From Epinephelus fuscoguttatus (Eukaryota > Chordata > Actinopteri > Perciformes > Serranidae): a DNA stretch of 64,000 nucleotides. Position 1 is the stretch's first letter. Each line of letters begins with the position of its first letter. Position numbers and translations under genes: made by a program. Shown here piece after piece: positions 36,060 through 49,500 of the stretch. The DNA is taken from the NCBI RefSeq assembly GCF_011397635.1, contig NC_064759.1, forward strand, positions 18,686,428-18,750,427, written 5' to 3'. Below the pieces are notes generated by a model. That model made no database searches and had not been told where the DNA came from. It saw nothing but the letters and a program-made list of their open reading frames with translations.

Positions 36060-36990
36060 TAGCCCTGTTTAATGCAAACTAACGTTACCGTGATCTGGAA
36101 CTTTCTGTTTTCAATGACACAAGTCACGAGACAGCAGTGGTTGGACTAACTGACACAGCTGATGATTTCTCATCTATTAAAACTCCATTATGTAACTTTT
36201 ACTAAACGTTGTAAGTAACGTGTGAAAGATATCACTCTAGCACGCCAGTGCCAATTAACTTTTCCACACTCGACACGGCTAGCTAACGTTTACAAACACA
36301 ACGGTGGCCTGATAGACACGCCAAGTTTACATCGTTACACTGACAATACAGTTAACGTTACGTTAACCTACCTTCGTGTCAAGGTGCTGGAGTTGTTAGC
36401 CGTTCACCAATAATTAGCACACTGTCTAACAATCCGCTGGTTGACACTGACCTGACGTTATATCTGACATTTTCATATCATTACTAGCTTCTGATATGTC
36501 GCTAGCTTCCTGCTAATTACAAATGGATAACAAACCGTATTTACGTTGCGCGTAACCTCCTTTTAACGTTAAATAAAACGTCTACCGTTACACGTACTTT
36601 TTAACGTAATGTCGCTAATAGTTTCATTTTTATTTAATCTTTTGCTAGCGAGCAGCGGATAGCAAAATTAACGGCTGTAAGCTGTACGCTAGCCAACTAT
36701 CAGTCATTTCTCTGCACATGCATAGCTTTGCTAGCTAGCAACCATTTAGCTCACATTTAAGCTAGGTGGCTAGCTAGTAACGTTAGCAACTGTCGACAGT
36801 TGACATTACGTACCTTCCCTGCAAGGATAACACAACTCATGTTACCCACCGATAAAATGACTAACACACAGTAGTGGCGAGTTAATTAACCAAATGGAAA
36901 TTACATTAAAAATATATTTACCTGATAAAATGCAAGCCTTATCCCTATGCTTCAGATGTTTAGCACTTTCTTCCTCTCCCCTCCCTAGGA
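36060..36990 (-). promoter_or_regulatory. mtf1: MTF1 promoter and candidate non-coding first exon
   Basis: A strong minus-strand donor GGAAG|gtacgt at 36814 and a second CGAAG|gtaggt at 36372 could end alternative non-coding first exons that splice to 34782. The surrounding 800 bp is dense in AACGTTA-like and GCTAGC motifs, which are common near teleost promoters. The true transcription start is not visible. Confidence 0.45.
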
Positions 36991-37511
36991 TACCAAACAA
37001 CGTCATGGACTCACAGCCATTCGTGATGAATTATGGGAAATCAAATATTATTCCTAATGCTTCATTAAAACAACAAATACTATTCTCTCTAAAATGTGTC
37101 TTATGATTTTTTTTTAGGGACAAATGCGATTCTTTTAGCTCATCTAGAGAAGTGGCATTATAAAAAACAAACTAACATTAATTTAACGTTCATTTCTTTT
37201 GCTTGTGATTGGAAAAAACACCAGTGACACACACCTTGTTTCCAACAGCTTTATATATAAAAACAATATCCTGTTGAGAGCAAAACATTAAAATACAAAT
37301 TATCATTTTTTTTTAAATAAAATATTCATACATTACAAATTGTTAGGTCTCTACAGATGCTCAACGATATACAATAAACTCTGTGCATCATCAACAGATC
37401 ACAAACATTATCGTGTGAAACAAACTATCATCAGATAAGAACTGTCACTTACAGTAATTATGCTATGTATCTATACAAAGAACCATCTAAGAATATATGA
37501 AATCATTACAG

Positions 37512-37517
37512 TTTATT
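37512..37517 (-). terminator. inpp5b: INPP5B polyadenylation signal
   Basis: A minus-strand AATAAA (tttatt on plus) lies about 75 bases after the INPP5B stop and implies a short 3' UTR. The MTF1 promoter region begins roughly 500 bp further on. Confidence 0.6.
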
Positions 37518-37589
37518 TCAAATACTGGACTGTACAGGGTTTTTAGTGTTCCGCTTCAGCATTAAGGACAAGATGGAGAAGTCCTCCAT

Positions 37590-40500
37590 CTAGGAGGAGC
37601 CTTGGGCCAGGAAGTGCTGAAAAAACTCTTGAGTCTTCCTCTTTTCTGCAAGATCCTGCTTCACAGGTGACCTCAAGAGCAAGGAGGCAAAAATGGTGGC
37701 TGTGCAGAAAAAAGATAAATATTCATGTTGCATTTCTACTGCATAGTATAATAGGCTTCCTTGTCTTAGTTGTAATGTCTTTATTAGCAAAGTTTCAACA
37801 AATGTGACAGTGACGATAAAAAGAAATTCAATGTGCTAAATGAAGGATTTTAAATAACTACATTGACAGAAGATGTTTTGCTCAGGGTATTAAAAAGGTA
37901 ATCGGTGCACAGTCCTTGAGTCATAAGCAGTATTGTCTTTCATTTTCACTTCTCATTGCTGTTTTAGTTTCTAGCTGACTAAAACACAAAGCAGCAGCTA
38001 TTAATAACACATTAACCAATGAAAGAGACTGAAGTGTGACCTGCTTCTTTGCCTTACCCAAGATGTTGACATCTAATCGATTGCTAGCAGAATTCTTCAA
38101 CAGTTCACGGAGAAAGGCAGCTAAATAGTTGAACACATTTTTATGGCACTGAGGTAGCATGGAAATAATCTGAAACAAAAGAAATTAACACCACATTTCA
38201 AGAAGGCAGAGATTTACTTTCATATTCAACACATTTAGGAATTAATTCATGTTGATCAGCGAGTCACTGTGGGCTGTCCCACTTACTTTCTCACACTGAC
38301 TGGCACTGGCGCAGCTGTCTAGGCACTGCTGGTAAAAGGAGTAGGGGACCACAGGCTCTGGGAGGGCGTCTAGGAAGAGAAGCAAGGCCTCGGCCACTGA
38401 GTGGTTACTGCCCGCTGCAGGTCAATACAAAGTCAAGGACATAATTCTTGAGTAGAATCTGCACGTTTTGAAATGTAGTTGCTGTAAGAAAGAATCTAAA
38501 ACACTGTCACATCCCTGGATTCATTCAAAGGGTTCAGTTTACCACCAGACAGACAAAACAGACAGATATGAAGTGCAGTATTTGGAAAGAACAACATGTT
38601 TGTTGGAGTCTCTGAAATCAAACAATAACTGTGAGGGCAAAATGCTAAAAGTGCTCTTTTTCCACCAATGGTTATGAAGGCAATAGTGCTGAAGGATACG
38701 TAGAGAATCAGGAATGCCAGTGTCAAGACAATCCCTTATGTCTGCAAATTCACTCCGGAGCCCAGGTTGCTGAAATATGTCTTCCTGCAAATGGAGGAAA
38801 GTAAATATTAAGTCTTTATGTCCCTACAAAGCACATTTATTCAGCCAAGGAGATAAATTACAAACAGGCCCTGTTGGGCTGATGAAAAATGCTCTATGGT
38901 CTAAAATGTAGTGGAGCTGCAATGGACTTTGACTTAATTAAAATTAAAAGCACAGTCTTATGATTAAATAACCTGAATTGAGGCTTTTAAAAATAATGAC
39001 TAATTCCCTTTACCAAATCAATGCAGATACTTTACAAATTACTTGGCTTGCTGGCACAACCACTAATGGCAAGAATCAGACAGATGATCTACAGATCTTC
39101 AGCTTTGTTGGATGTGCATACCCAACACTCCCAACTAGCGACTCATACCAGTGTCTTTGTAGACAAATCTTTGAAACACTGACACTTTTAATTTTGCTCA
39201 ATAGTTGTGGCATGCAGTGTCTTGCATTTAGTTGTCCTCAGAAAGACACAAAATGCTTGGAAGGAAGCCAAGAGTCACTTAAATCACTTTAAAGACATGA
39301 CCCTGCAAATAAGAAAGCTACGCCCATAAAACTAAACAAGAGTACAATTTCTCTGATTTCATTATAGCACCAAAATAGAAGCTTCGGCGACACATTTTCT
39401 TACTTGTTTGAGTGCATTGCGGAACAAGTGATCCACCATCATCCAGAGCTCTTTAGGAATGTCGAGAGGCTTTTCAGTGTTTGCTGCATTCTCATCTATA
39501 GACATCTCCGCCTGGTGTTCAGAACAAACACAACAAAGAGAAGAAGTTCAGTCAAAATAGACTCAAAAGTGTTTAACAAGTACGCAACACAGTGTTTCCC
39601 CTATATTCATTTAGCAGTGGCGCTTAGGCTATAAAATCCCCCTGTGTGCAATTTCCTTGCTGTCTGTACTTAGTTTAAGTGGCCAGATTCAGGAAGATTA
39701 AGGGTAATTAATTGCAAACCCCCAGATAAGGATGCTCGGCTCGATCAGCCACCCATCATTATCAGCTGATATATTCGTTCTTAATGGTTTAAAGGCCAAT
39801 CAGATGATCAGATGGGGACAATTTCTCTGCGCACTGTTAAAACAGCTTCACTGCTCTGGCAGTTCTGACAAACTGTCACTAACACTGAACATTCATGGTT
39901 TACTGATCAAATGTTTTTACAAGCAACATCAGAGTCACAATATGGATATTAGAGCTAGATGTTAAGTGTTAAATCTGTCCCCACATGCAGAAGCGACTGT
40001 AACAGAATATGGGGTATGGAAAGTATTGCATTGAACGTGATCAGACATCTACAACTGTGTACAAATACATGTCTAAAGCCCTTCTTGTGTCAGTGGATGT
40101 GCTAAGTATCTTTCAGCAGCGCACAATAATTCACACACTTCAGCACCACTGCTGGGAGAAATCCTCGGAGACAACCGTGACTGTAGAAAAGGTATTTCAA
40201 GGACACTGTTGCTGCGCTGCACATGGGAGCACTAACCACTTGGCGGAGGGTCTCTTGTGGCATGTCCTGGATGGGCTCCCTCAGCTGACACAGGGAATGG
40301 ATGGAGGAGCCGTAGCAGCTGGGCAGGTAGTTTCCGGTCACAGAGATGAAGTAGTCCTTGCCGCGCTCCAGGTGGAGTACCAGGATGTCTTCAATCTCTT
40401 CCTTGCCAGAATTAAGTTGAGGCGCCGTTGAGCGGTTTACAAAGACCTCAAGCTCAATGTCCACAGAAGCACCTGGATGTTGAGAGAGATGAACTGTCAT

Positions 40501-43500
40501 GATTTGGGAAGTGATGCCTGCTACATCAGTGAGTTACGTTGTGCTACCGTCACTAGAAGCAGTTTTTGAGGATCTGTAAAGCACCAAGATGTCTGTAATC
40601 TGTGATAAGATTTAATCTTGCAAAAGAGAAAGGCTGCCTTTGTGAGTCAAAATCAGAGTTCTGCCCTAATAACTCTTATTGCACTTAATTTCTAAAACCT
40701 AGAGGCAGAACAGTAGTGATTCATTAAAATGAAATATGCCACTATGTGATGAAACTCTGACTTTGTGTTCTACTCACCCTGAGCGATAAAGCCTTTGGGA
40801 GGGTTAGCTGTGAGCCAGGGCTTGCAGTATGTGGGCTCATTCGGCTTCTGGATAAACTCAAACTGACACGGGACCTGCCCGTCATTTAAGAGGCTCAACG
40901 TCTCAGCCTGGTGCTGCATGTATTTCACATCCTTAAAATGGAACTGAAAGAAGAGGAAAAGGTTAATAGTCAAGCAGGGAAAAAAATTCTACTCCATTTC
41001 ATGTAAACGTATCCTTCAAATATCTGCATTCGGCTCACAGCCCGAGATCAATACACAGCTTCATTAGTGGTGGTTTACTTACTAAATTCATCAAGGGGAC
41101 ATAATGAGAGGGAAACTGATTCTACAAGGTGAATCAGAGCGGTATTATAGCTCGCATTACGCTGTGATGAGAGAAGAAACTTTACCTCTCGCCTGGATAA
41201 CGTTACAGATGGAATACACTCGTTCTCCATTTTGTCTATGTTGCGTACAATTTCTTCAAAAGTCTTCTTATAGGCCTCGGCATTTACTCTCTTGATCTGT
41301 GGAAAGACGAGGCAGAGAAACACTGCAGCATAAATATCTACATTGTATAACCTTTAAATAAGACTGCAATGGATGTGATATGGCCTTTGCAAAAAATAAG
41401 GGGCTGATGCATCATCGCTTCTCCCCTCCCCTAATTTTCAAAAGTCTATATGAGGAGGGCCAATGCTTCTTTTTCCAAACAACAAGAAACTTAATGAAAG
41501 AAATTACTTACCCCAACGACAAGCAGGGAACTGACTGGTTTGTGGTCACTTGTCTTCAGAGCCATGTGACTCTGATAATGCTGCTGCATGATGTTCTTCC
41601 CTCGCCACAGGATACGGTCACACCACGCTGGTACGCGACATTTTTCACTACATGCAGAAGAAAGGAGGTGTTAATTCTCAAGTATGTTTATTACATCTTT
41701 AAGATGTAAATACACAGGGCAAAACTTACATCTGTATCACCAAGTGTTTGTACATAACTCAAAGGTTACCACGTGGAAGAGCAGAAAATACCACACAGTG
41801 CTGCAACTGTGATTTAGGACCACATCAGCTGCGGGGGATGTTTCCCGATAACATTAATTAATGGTGCAATAAGTGGGTGGCTTAAGTGATTTATATGGGC
41901 CATCAGTGGAGATTAAAGTGATTCAGTGTTAGAAGCTTCTTCACATTTAACAGGTGAAACATGTAAGGCAAGCTGTTTTAATGGTGCTCAAGAGCAGAGT
42001 CTGATTAATGAATGACCACATTCCCTTTTGCATTATATTTGCTTAATATTACAATATGAGTTTTCCTCCCTTCACCCCATATTTCTATCAGACTGCTACT
42101 GTGACACATATTTTTGTGCCAATCTTTATGTGAATACTCATATAAAGTGGTGTTAATAAAGAACTTATACAAAGACAATGCCACTCTGTAAGTGGAGAGA
42201 TGTTTGTTTGTTGATAGACTAGAAAGCTTGCAAAATGAGTCACACAAGTGGTTTCATTAGGTGCGTTTCCATCCAGCTCATTTTATGCGCATTTTCATTT
42301 TGTGCATACAAAACCTGTGTGGAAACTGTAGCAGCTAAGCCTGAACTTAAAGCCACTGAGGGGCTGCACAGACAAGCTACAAACTAATTGATGCACTTGC
42401 CTGACCTAACTGACCGCTGCTCATCAGGTGGAAACAAAAAGTCCAATTCTTCTTCTTTGATGCATTCTTTATTTATGACCACTGTAGTCTTCATTGAAAA
42501 ACTGGCAAACATCTATGAATCTGTGTCTATTAACCATTCAATGGTACAGATTTGCACCATTACATTGAGCGGCGTACTGTACACCTCACTTGACGTGGCC
42601 CGGCGCTGCGCTCAAAACCCTTCGTGTGCTCCCCTGTCTAGCAACACCTGTCCCTCAATGAATGGTTCCAAGCTATATCGACAGACACCCATGACAATAC
42701 AGTGACCCCTACAGGACAAATTAGCATCCCACATATACATCGTACACTGGGGATGGCTCCTATAGAAACAACCAAAATTGAAAAATATCTCAAACTCTCG
42801 GAAAAAAATTTTATACTTGGGGGAGGTAGAAAAGTTAATGTACCAACAAATAACTAACCAATAATAACAATAACTGCAAGCTCTTTTGTTGTTTCTGGAT
42901 GGCTTTTAACATGCTTACATTCATACACAGGACTGTTATCAGAACTCTCCCAAGAGCACGCAGCTTTAATATAAGTCGTTCAAAACTCTCTATCTCCAAT
43001 GTCCAGTTTGCTCTCCACTTTTGTGCATCCATTGTTATATTGCATTTGAGGTCTGAATGGCGCTTTTTTAATGATGTCATCCTATTCGCCCTCTTTTTCT
43101 ACAGACTTCTCACTGGAGAATTAGTGCCACCTACTGCTTAATGCAATAAATCAACTCCAAATATTTGCACTTCAGCAGTGGATTGAAAAGCACATAATTT
43201 CATATATTCTTTTGCAGATTTTCTGCAAATTCGGTTACACTTTGTGCTACATTTGGATGGAAACACATCTATTGTTGGTGTACTTCTAGTTATCCTTACT
43301 TTAACTGTAAAAATAACCATATAATTGAAGAAAGATCTCCTGACTAGAAACGCTCCAGTCTGCGTTTCACAGTCAGGCCTTTATATAAAATTACCTTGTA
43401 TCCCACTTGTCGGAGCCGGTGTCATATTTGTAGGTGGGCTGGAAATCAATCTCTCCCTCTGCAAATCCAACGAACACGGCCTCCTCATCGATCTGCCTCT

Positions 43501-46500
43501 TGAGCTGAGGACCATATGGAGCCGTTTAGTATCACCACTTGTACACATGAGCGATGAGTACATGCTATTTAAACAGCGGAAATGAGAGACCTTCACTGAT
43601 ATTACCTGATCGTAACTGTGCAGCGTTTCAAAGTCCTTCTTGCTAATTAGCTCCTTCACGTTGGAGACGTCAAGTTCACTGATTCTGTAGTTGAGGTCCC
43701 CAATCCATAAGATCACACTGGTGAGCATAGAGAGACAGAGGAAGAAACATGGAGATAACTTGACTATGGATCAAATATAGAAACATGAATCCCAGCATAT
43801 TTAGATTTAGTGGCATGACTACATTGAAGGTGTTAGAAATTAATACATAATATGTCACTGTAACTCTGTAATATCTAATTGTTTTCATACTCATGCTTCA
43901 TGATAGTAAGTGGAGGCTGGTTGGGATCAAGCTGGCGAAACTGAAGACGACTGCAAATGTCCTTGTAGTCTTGATTACGTCTCTCATATTCTTCAATGTG
44001 AGCAGCTAAGTGAGAGTTGACGACGCAGATATCAGAGTTGTGGAAGCGAAAACGGATTGCCACAGCACCCTTATTTCCCTACAAATCAACAAGAGGTTTA
44101 AAGAGAGAGAAAGAGAAAGTCAGTCAGAATAATATAAGAAGCAAACTAAAAGGTCCTGCAAAAAGATTTAGAGAAAAAAAAACTGTATGCAGTGATATGC
44201 GCCTTCACTTGACAGTAATCCAATATTATGCAAACACTGTGACACTTGTTTCAGATGGCTCTTGGTGCAGATCATAAACCTGTCTCTCATTACTGCAGGA
44301 AAGGATGGAGCAACCTTACAAAGGCCCCTACTGGTCACCAGCCAGCCATCTGCTCTACACTGCAGGGACTGCTCAGTAAGCACGGCCACATCTAAGGCAA
44401 GAATAATCTTTTCTGCGACAGTGCATGAGGAGTTAAGATGGGGCTGCTGGACGAAGCACTTAATGGATGAATAAGCACTAAAGATAAAAACAGTTCAAAA
44501 GAGGAACCAGTCAAAGGTTTGTACTGTCATCATCACAGCAAAGCCCTTGAGCATAACATTGCCTTTATTTATTGCCATTTGACTGCAGTTGTTATGGCAA
44601 TTAAACAACACTTTCATTGTAGGAGCCCAAATGTTTTTTTTCCTGCTTCAGTCATTTGCTGCTCTCATCTAATGTTGATGTGAAAAGCTACTGTTGATAC
44701 TAACTCTACACTTCCTCTTTAAGTGTCATAACAAATGCTTTTATGTGAGACCAAAGAAAATACCTGTGGCGTTGCTAAAAATGTATCTACAAATCGATTT
44801 TGACATTCTTGGCACCTGATGCCTGGAAGTTAAAACTCTGCAGGGATTTTAAAACATCTCCGACAAAGCTGATGTTAGGTGCGTGAGCAAAGACAGGAAA
44901 GGGGTGACACCTTTTCCTTTATGTACCTGCCCTGTGGACATGCAAAGAGAAGCTTGCTAGAGGCAAGTTCTGATCACGACTGCTCTCAACAGCTCAGCTC
45001 TGTATTACCTTAGAATATCTATACACCAGTTAATCTACATGAGGACCCGTGCATGAGAGACCTGTAAAATCAGTCCTTACCATCCTTCCCATGATGCCGG
45101 TGCCCACAGTCTCGGCCTCCACATCAGAGATGAACTCTGCATGCTCCTTTTTTACATAGAAAATCAGCATGATGCCAACCAGACGCACCAACTTCACCTG
45201 CAGCAGAAGATGAGAACATTTACAAAGGGTCATGTCATATGGGAAAGGGAAAAGGCAAACAATTGTTTAATCTGCATCCTAACTGTTTTTCAGCCACAGC
45301 TATGAACAATGGCAACATTTACAGTCTAAGGTATTTAGTCTCATCGAGAGCTGGGGGATAAAACTATCTTGATAGGGGATCATGATACAATTCATGCTGA
45401 TATCGACAAATACAGATAGATCTAACAGCCTATCTCACAGCAGAAATAAACGTGACAACAGCCAGCCAGTCAGTCTGCTGCTTCTCTTGTGTGTCGCTGC
45501 CTGTTTGTATGTGTGGAGCATGGTCCCACCCTACGGCAGAGTGACAGCAGTCAGTCTTTAGGATGTAAATGGTTGTCAGTTTTAGTAGTTGGTTAGTATG
45601 ATCATTTCAAATTGTATCATTAAAACTGTATTTGATTACCGTGCTTTCATTAACTCATAGTTAAAGCAGCTGTGTGGAACTTTTTACCATTTATAAAACT
45701 GTCCCTAGTTCCTATCACCCCCCCTTGAAGATCTGCATATTTATTTGAACCCAACAGCGACAAAAAAGCCTTTCTCTATATGGCTATTTAGCGTAGCCTC
45801 AGTCGGGTCATAGCGGAAGTCAGCAAACCAGAATACGGCACACGGAGGCGGAAGTAAGTCTGCACGCCTGCAGCGGTCCGCAGCCATTAAACCACAGAAG
45901 AAGAAGGAGCCGTGTTTACAGAGAGTGTTCTTCAGGTTAACGGTACGCAACAGGTATTGCTGAACACATAACAGTTTTACCAGATGTATCTATAAGGACT
46001 TGGTTGTACTTTCGATGTCATGGCAGATAACGAAGGAGCACCATCTAAAAGAAAAAGAACAGAAGAAGGCTAAACGGGACAGTGACAGGGCTCGAGCCCA
46101 AACACGTGTAAACCTCGGTCGGGCATTCACCAAGCGGAGAGAGCTGAGAGATTTGAAAGGTTTTAAAACTGATCCCGAGTTGGTCCTTTTCCTAATCGAC
46201 AGGTATGTAATTTTTGTTTTTATTTAGAGAATATACCGCAACTTGTTAGACATTGTTTCACTTCAATATATGACAACATGGAAGTTATAAGCAAGCTAAA
46301 TGTAACGTCAGCTGATGTGAACCGCTTTTGTCTAGTAACGTTACAACAAATGCCACAAAATTATCTGTGACTGTGACCATGAACACAAATATACAGCAGG
46401 CAGTTGTCCTCAGTTTAAAAGAAATTCAGAGCTACACCAGAACATTTATGATTTTCCTCTCGCTCTCCAAAACAAATGCATGCGGTAATTGCCGGTTGCA

Positions 46501-49500
46501 TCCAGAATTTTACGACACTAGGCTGTGGGTGTCATACCGCTTAGACCAAAGGGGGCGCTATAATCAATGAAAACGTAAAGTTCCACACAGCTGCTTTGAA
46601 ACTGTCAAGCATCAACCAGAGTTAGCAAAAAGGTAACACTGCATCAATAATATGGAAGTAGCTTGAATATCTCAAAGCAATGAAGCACAGATAAGGACGG
46701 TCTGCAAAATATGCCATTGCTCAGTGCCAACCAAGACAGGAAAAACAACAAATCTTTCCATCACCAGATAAGGGACCGCCCTAGTGACCACAACATTATC
46801 ATAGTAAGTTACAAGGCGAGCTAATTTGTATGGTTTTGTTAAGACAGATAAAGCATGTCTGCAAAGTTTATTGTTGACATTTAGATGTTATCCAATATAA
46901 TATTTGATCACAAAACATATTCTAAACCAAGCCATGTTTGCACAGTTAAATGTTGATGTTATTTTAGTATACATATCAATAAACTATCCTCTAAAGTTTA
47001 ACTAATAAAGCGCCTGGTTTCCACACGCTTCAGCAGCATTATCAAATCGATATTGATCAATGTGGAAAAAAGCACGCTGATCATGTTTCTGCCACACCAC
47101 CCAGCCCTAGTCTCACACTGTCTAATCGCAAGGAAAACAGAAATAAAGAACATCCCAGAATATGAAGCAGTTGCAAAAATACTTTAATAGGCCCTCCTGT
47201 CAATCCTTTATGAATCAACATTCAGATGTGATGGTGAAAACATTTATTTTTCAACTCGCTGAGCTACGCCGTGTCAGACATGAAGAAATGACACATCATT
47301 ATGCTGCCTACATGACTTACAGACACCCTCTAAGCCCTAAAGTGATGAGAAGAAAACAGTCCGGCTGAGAGACGGAAGTTAATAAGCTAGAGTCAGCGCT
47401 CTGAGAAAAGGGAAGTAGATGAAAGCGAATAATGGGAAGAAGAAGAGAAAGACTTAAAATATAAGGCCTGACTAAGCTCATCGAATTAGCAGGAATATCA
47501 TGACTGTTTCTTAGAATTAACCTGCGTAATCATCATACAGTGTTATGTAGAATGCTATTATGGCCACAAGCTATCTGTCAGTTCACTGTAATACAGAACT
47601 CTTGCAGTCTCCATTTTAAAACGAGCTAATCAAGCTTTACAGACAGAACATAATAAGCTGTGCAATATTTTTCAGTCAAAATACCAACTAGAGGGGAATA
47701 ATTATATTAAAAGAGGAAAGACGAATTTAAAAAAGAAAGACTTCCTTACTAAGGCATACTTGGCATCAGGATGCAAGGCCTCGGACACAGCCTTCGTCCA
47801 CTCCATCTCTTTGGGGGTGTCATTGAAGAAGAAAGCCTCTTTGCTGAGGTCAAGCTCCTGAAAACTATCACGAAGGACAAACAGTAAAATTTGGGTTTTT
47901 AAGCTTTACCTCAGAACTTTCATGGTATTCTCAAAACTTTTTCCACTCTTCAACACCAAAGTTAGTAAACTGAAACGTAGGCAGGATTACACATAGTGCT
48001 GAATCTGTGGGTGGGCATGTTCTACTTAAAACAGGATCAATGGCGGCATACATCTGTCGGAGGTTCGAGCAGTATATGTCTATCTGTGTAATGGGATTAC
48101 ACGGAGACTTGCAAGGCTATTCTCCGGCAGTGTGAATGTGACTTACCCCACGCAGTACATGTCAGGAGGGTTGAGAGTGCAGCTCAGCCAAGGACGGAGG
48201 CTTTCCTTTGGTGTCTGTCCGTTTACATTGTATGTGCCGAGAAAAAAGCTGGAAACAGAACGGGGATGAGATGAGAAGTTGGCACAGAGGAGAGGAAGAC
48301 AGAGCCACAGCTTGTTTGCCAACTACGTTGAGTTTATCCTGCAGACTGTGAAGGTTTCTTTTTATATTTTCCAGTTCACATCAGGGGAGATTAAAACAGT
48401 GGAACAATGACCTCAGTCTATGTTACGATGCTGCTTTACTGCAGTGCTCACCAGCTCATGTCTAAAATTTTCATTTCATTTTGATGTTCTTATTCATCCA
48501 TCAGAGCTGCTTGTTCGAGGTTTGAATAACTTCAAAATCCCCGTCCCTCAACGCCTTTCCGACGTCGCATAATAGGGGGCTGTGTCTGACCACTCCTGTG
48601 ATTTTCCAAAATCGACGACACAACATCACACCCACTTCAGTTCGAGATAGGCCAAGTGTAGGGCTGACATAGAAGCCTGGGGTCTGACTTCTCTCTCTAG
48701 CTCTCTTTCTTCATTTTTAACACAACAGTTTTTCACTTTTTCGTGTTTAAAACTGAGTGCAACACTACAAATGTCTTCAAGGAGAGACTGTATGAAAATG
48801 TGTGCCATTATCTCCATATTTAAACAATGTCTCCCCCATCCTCATTACAGCTGACATTTCACCCCGCCTTTGTGTTCAGCCATTCAGAACAATTGAACAA
48901 TTAAACACTTCTGACGTGGTTGGACGGCACATTTTAAGCTACTTCTGATCAACTGTACCCCGGCCCTTTCACTCATACAAAGAAACATCTTAGAGCTGTC
49001 TACAGGGCAAAGCAACAAAAGAGAATAAAAATAGTCTAATCGTTTGACCTCTGAGCAGCCCCACTGGAACTTTCCCTACTGAAGGGCACCTAAATTGCGA
49101 GGAATGCTAAGAGGACCCACCCTTATTTACCGTCCTACTGAGATTTATTCTGCAGGTCCAGATTAAAAATCAGCTTCCTTCCATTCAATAGCCCTCGTCT
49201 CTGACCTTCAGGCAGCTGCTGCTCTGCTCATGCAGCTGCACAGGAGCAGTGCAGAGCTCTGTATTTGTGGTTAATGCCACCGCACTGTCTTTAAACAATA
49301 ATCTTGCTGTTGCTTTCCTAAGCTTTGTTTTCATAGCCTGCACATCGGCATAGATATTAAGAACAATCTCAGTATGTGCTGTAATGTGAGATGAAAGCAG
49401 GCAATGCATGTGTTCCAGCACAACGCAGCCTTTTCTGTATCTCTGCTGTTGAAGCTTTTGATTTTGACTCAGGGTCACACAGGGACAGGGTCCGTGTACT

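Larger units (their letters stand above)
45345..47110. mobile_element. Possible outer element with GAGCTGGGGGATA-type ends
   Basis: 'agagctgggggataaaacta' near 45348 and 'ccacaccacccagccctag' near 47092 resemble inverted ends of a fish repeat whose terminus reads 'tagggctggg'. If correct, the TTAA element at 45665-46595 is nested within it. The match is short and imperfect. Confidence 0.35.

Noticed and set aside
39826..39840. Metal response element core TGCGCAC
   Set aside because: A single 7-base match in an INPP5B intron is expected by chance and is not near the MTF1 promoter.
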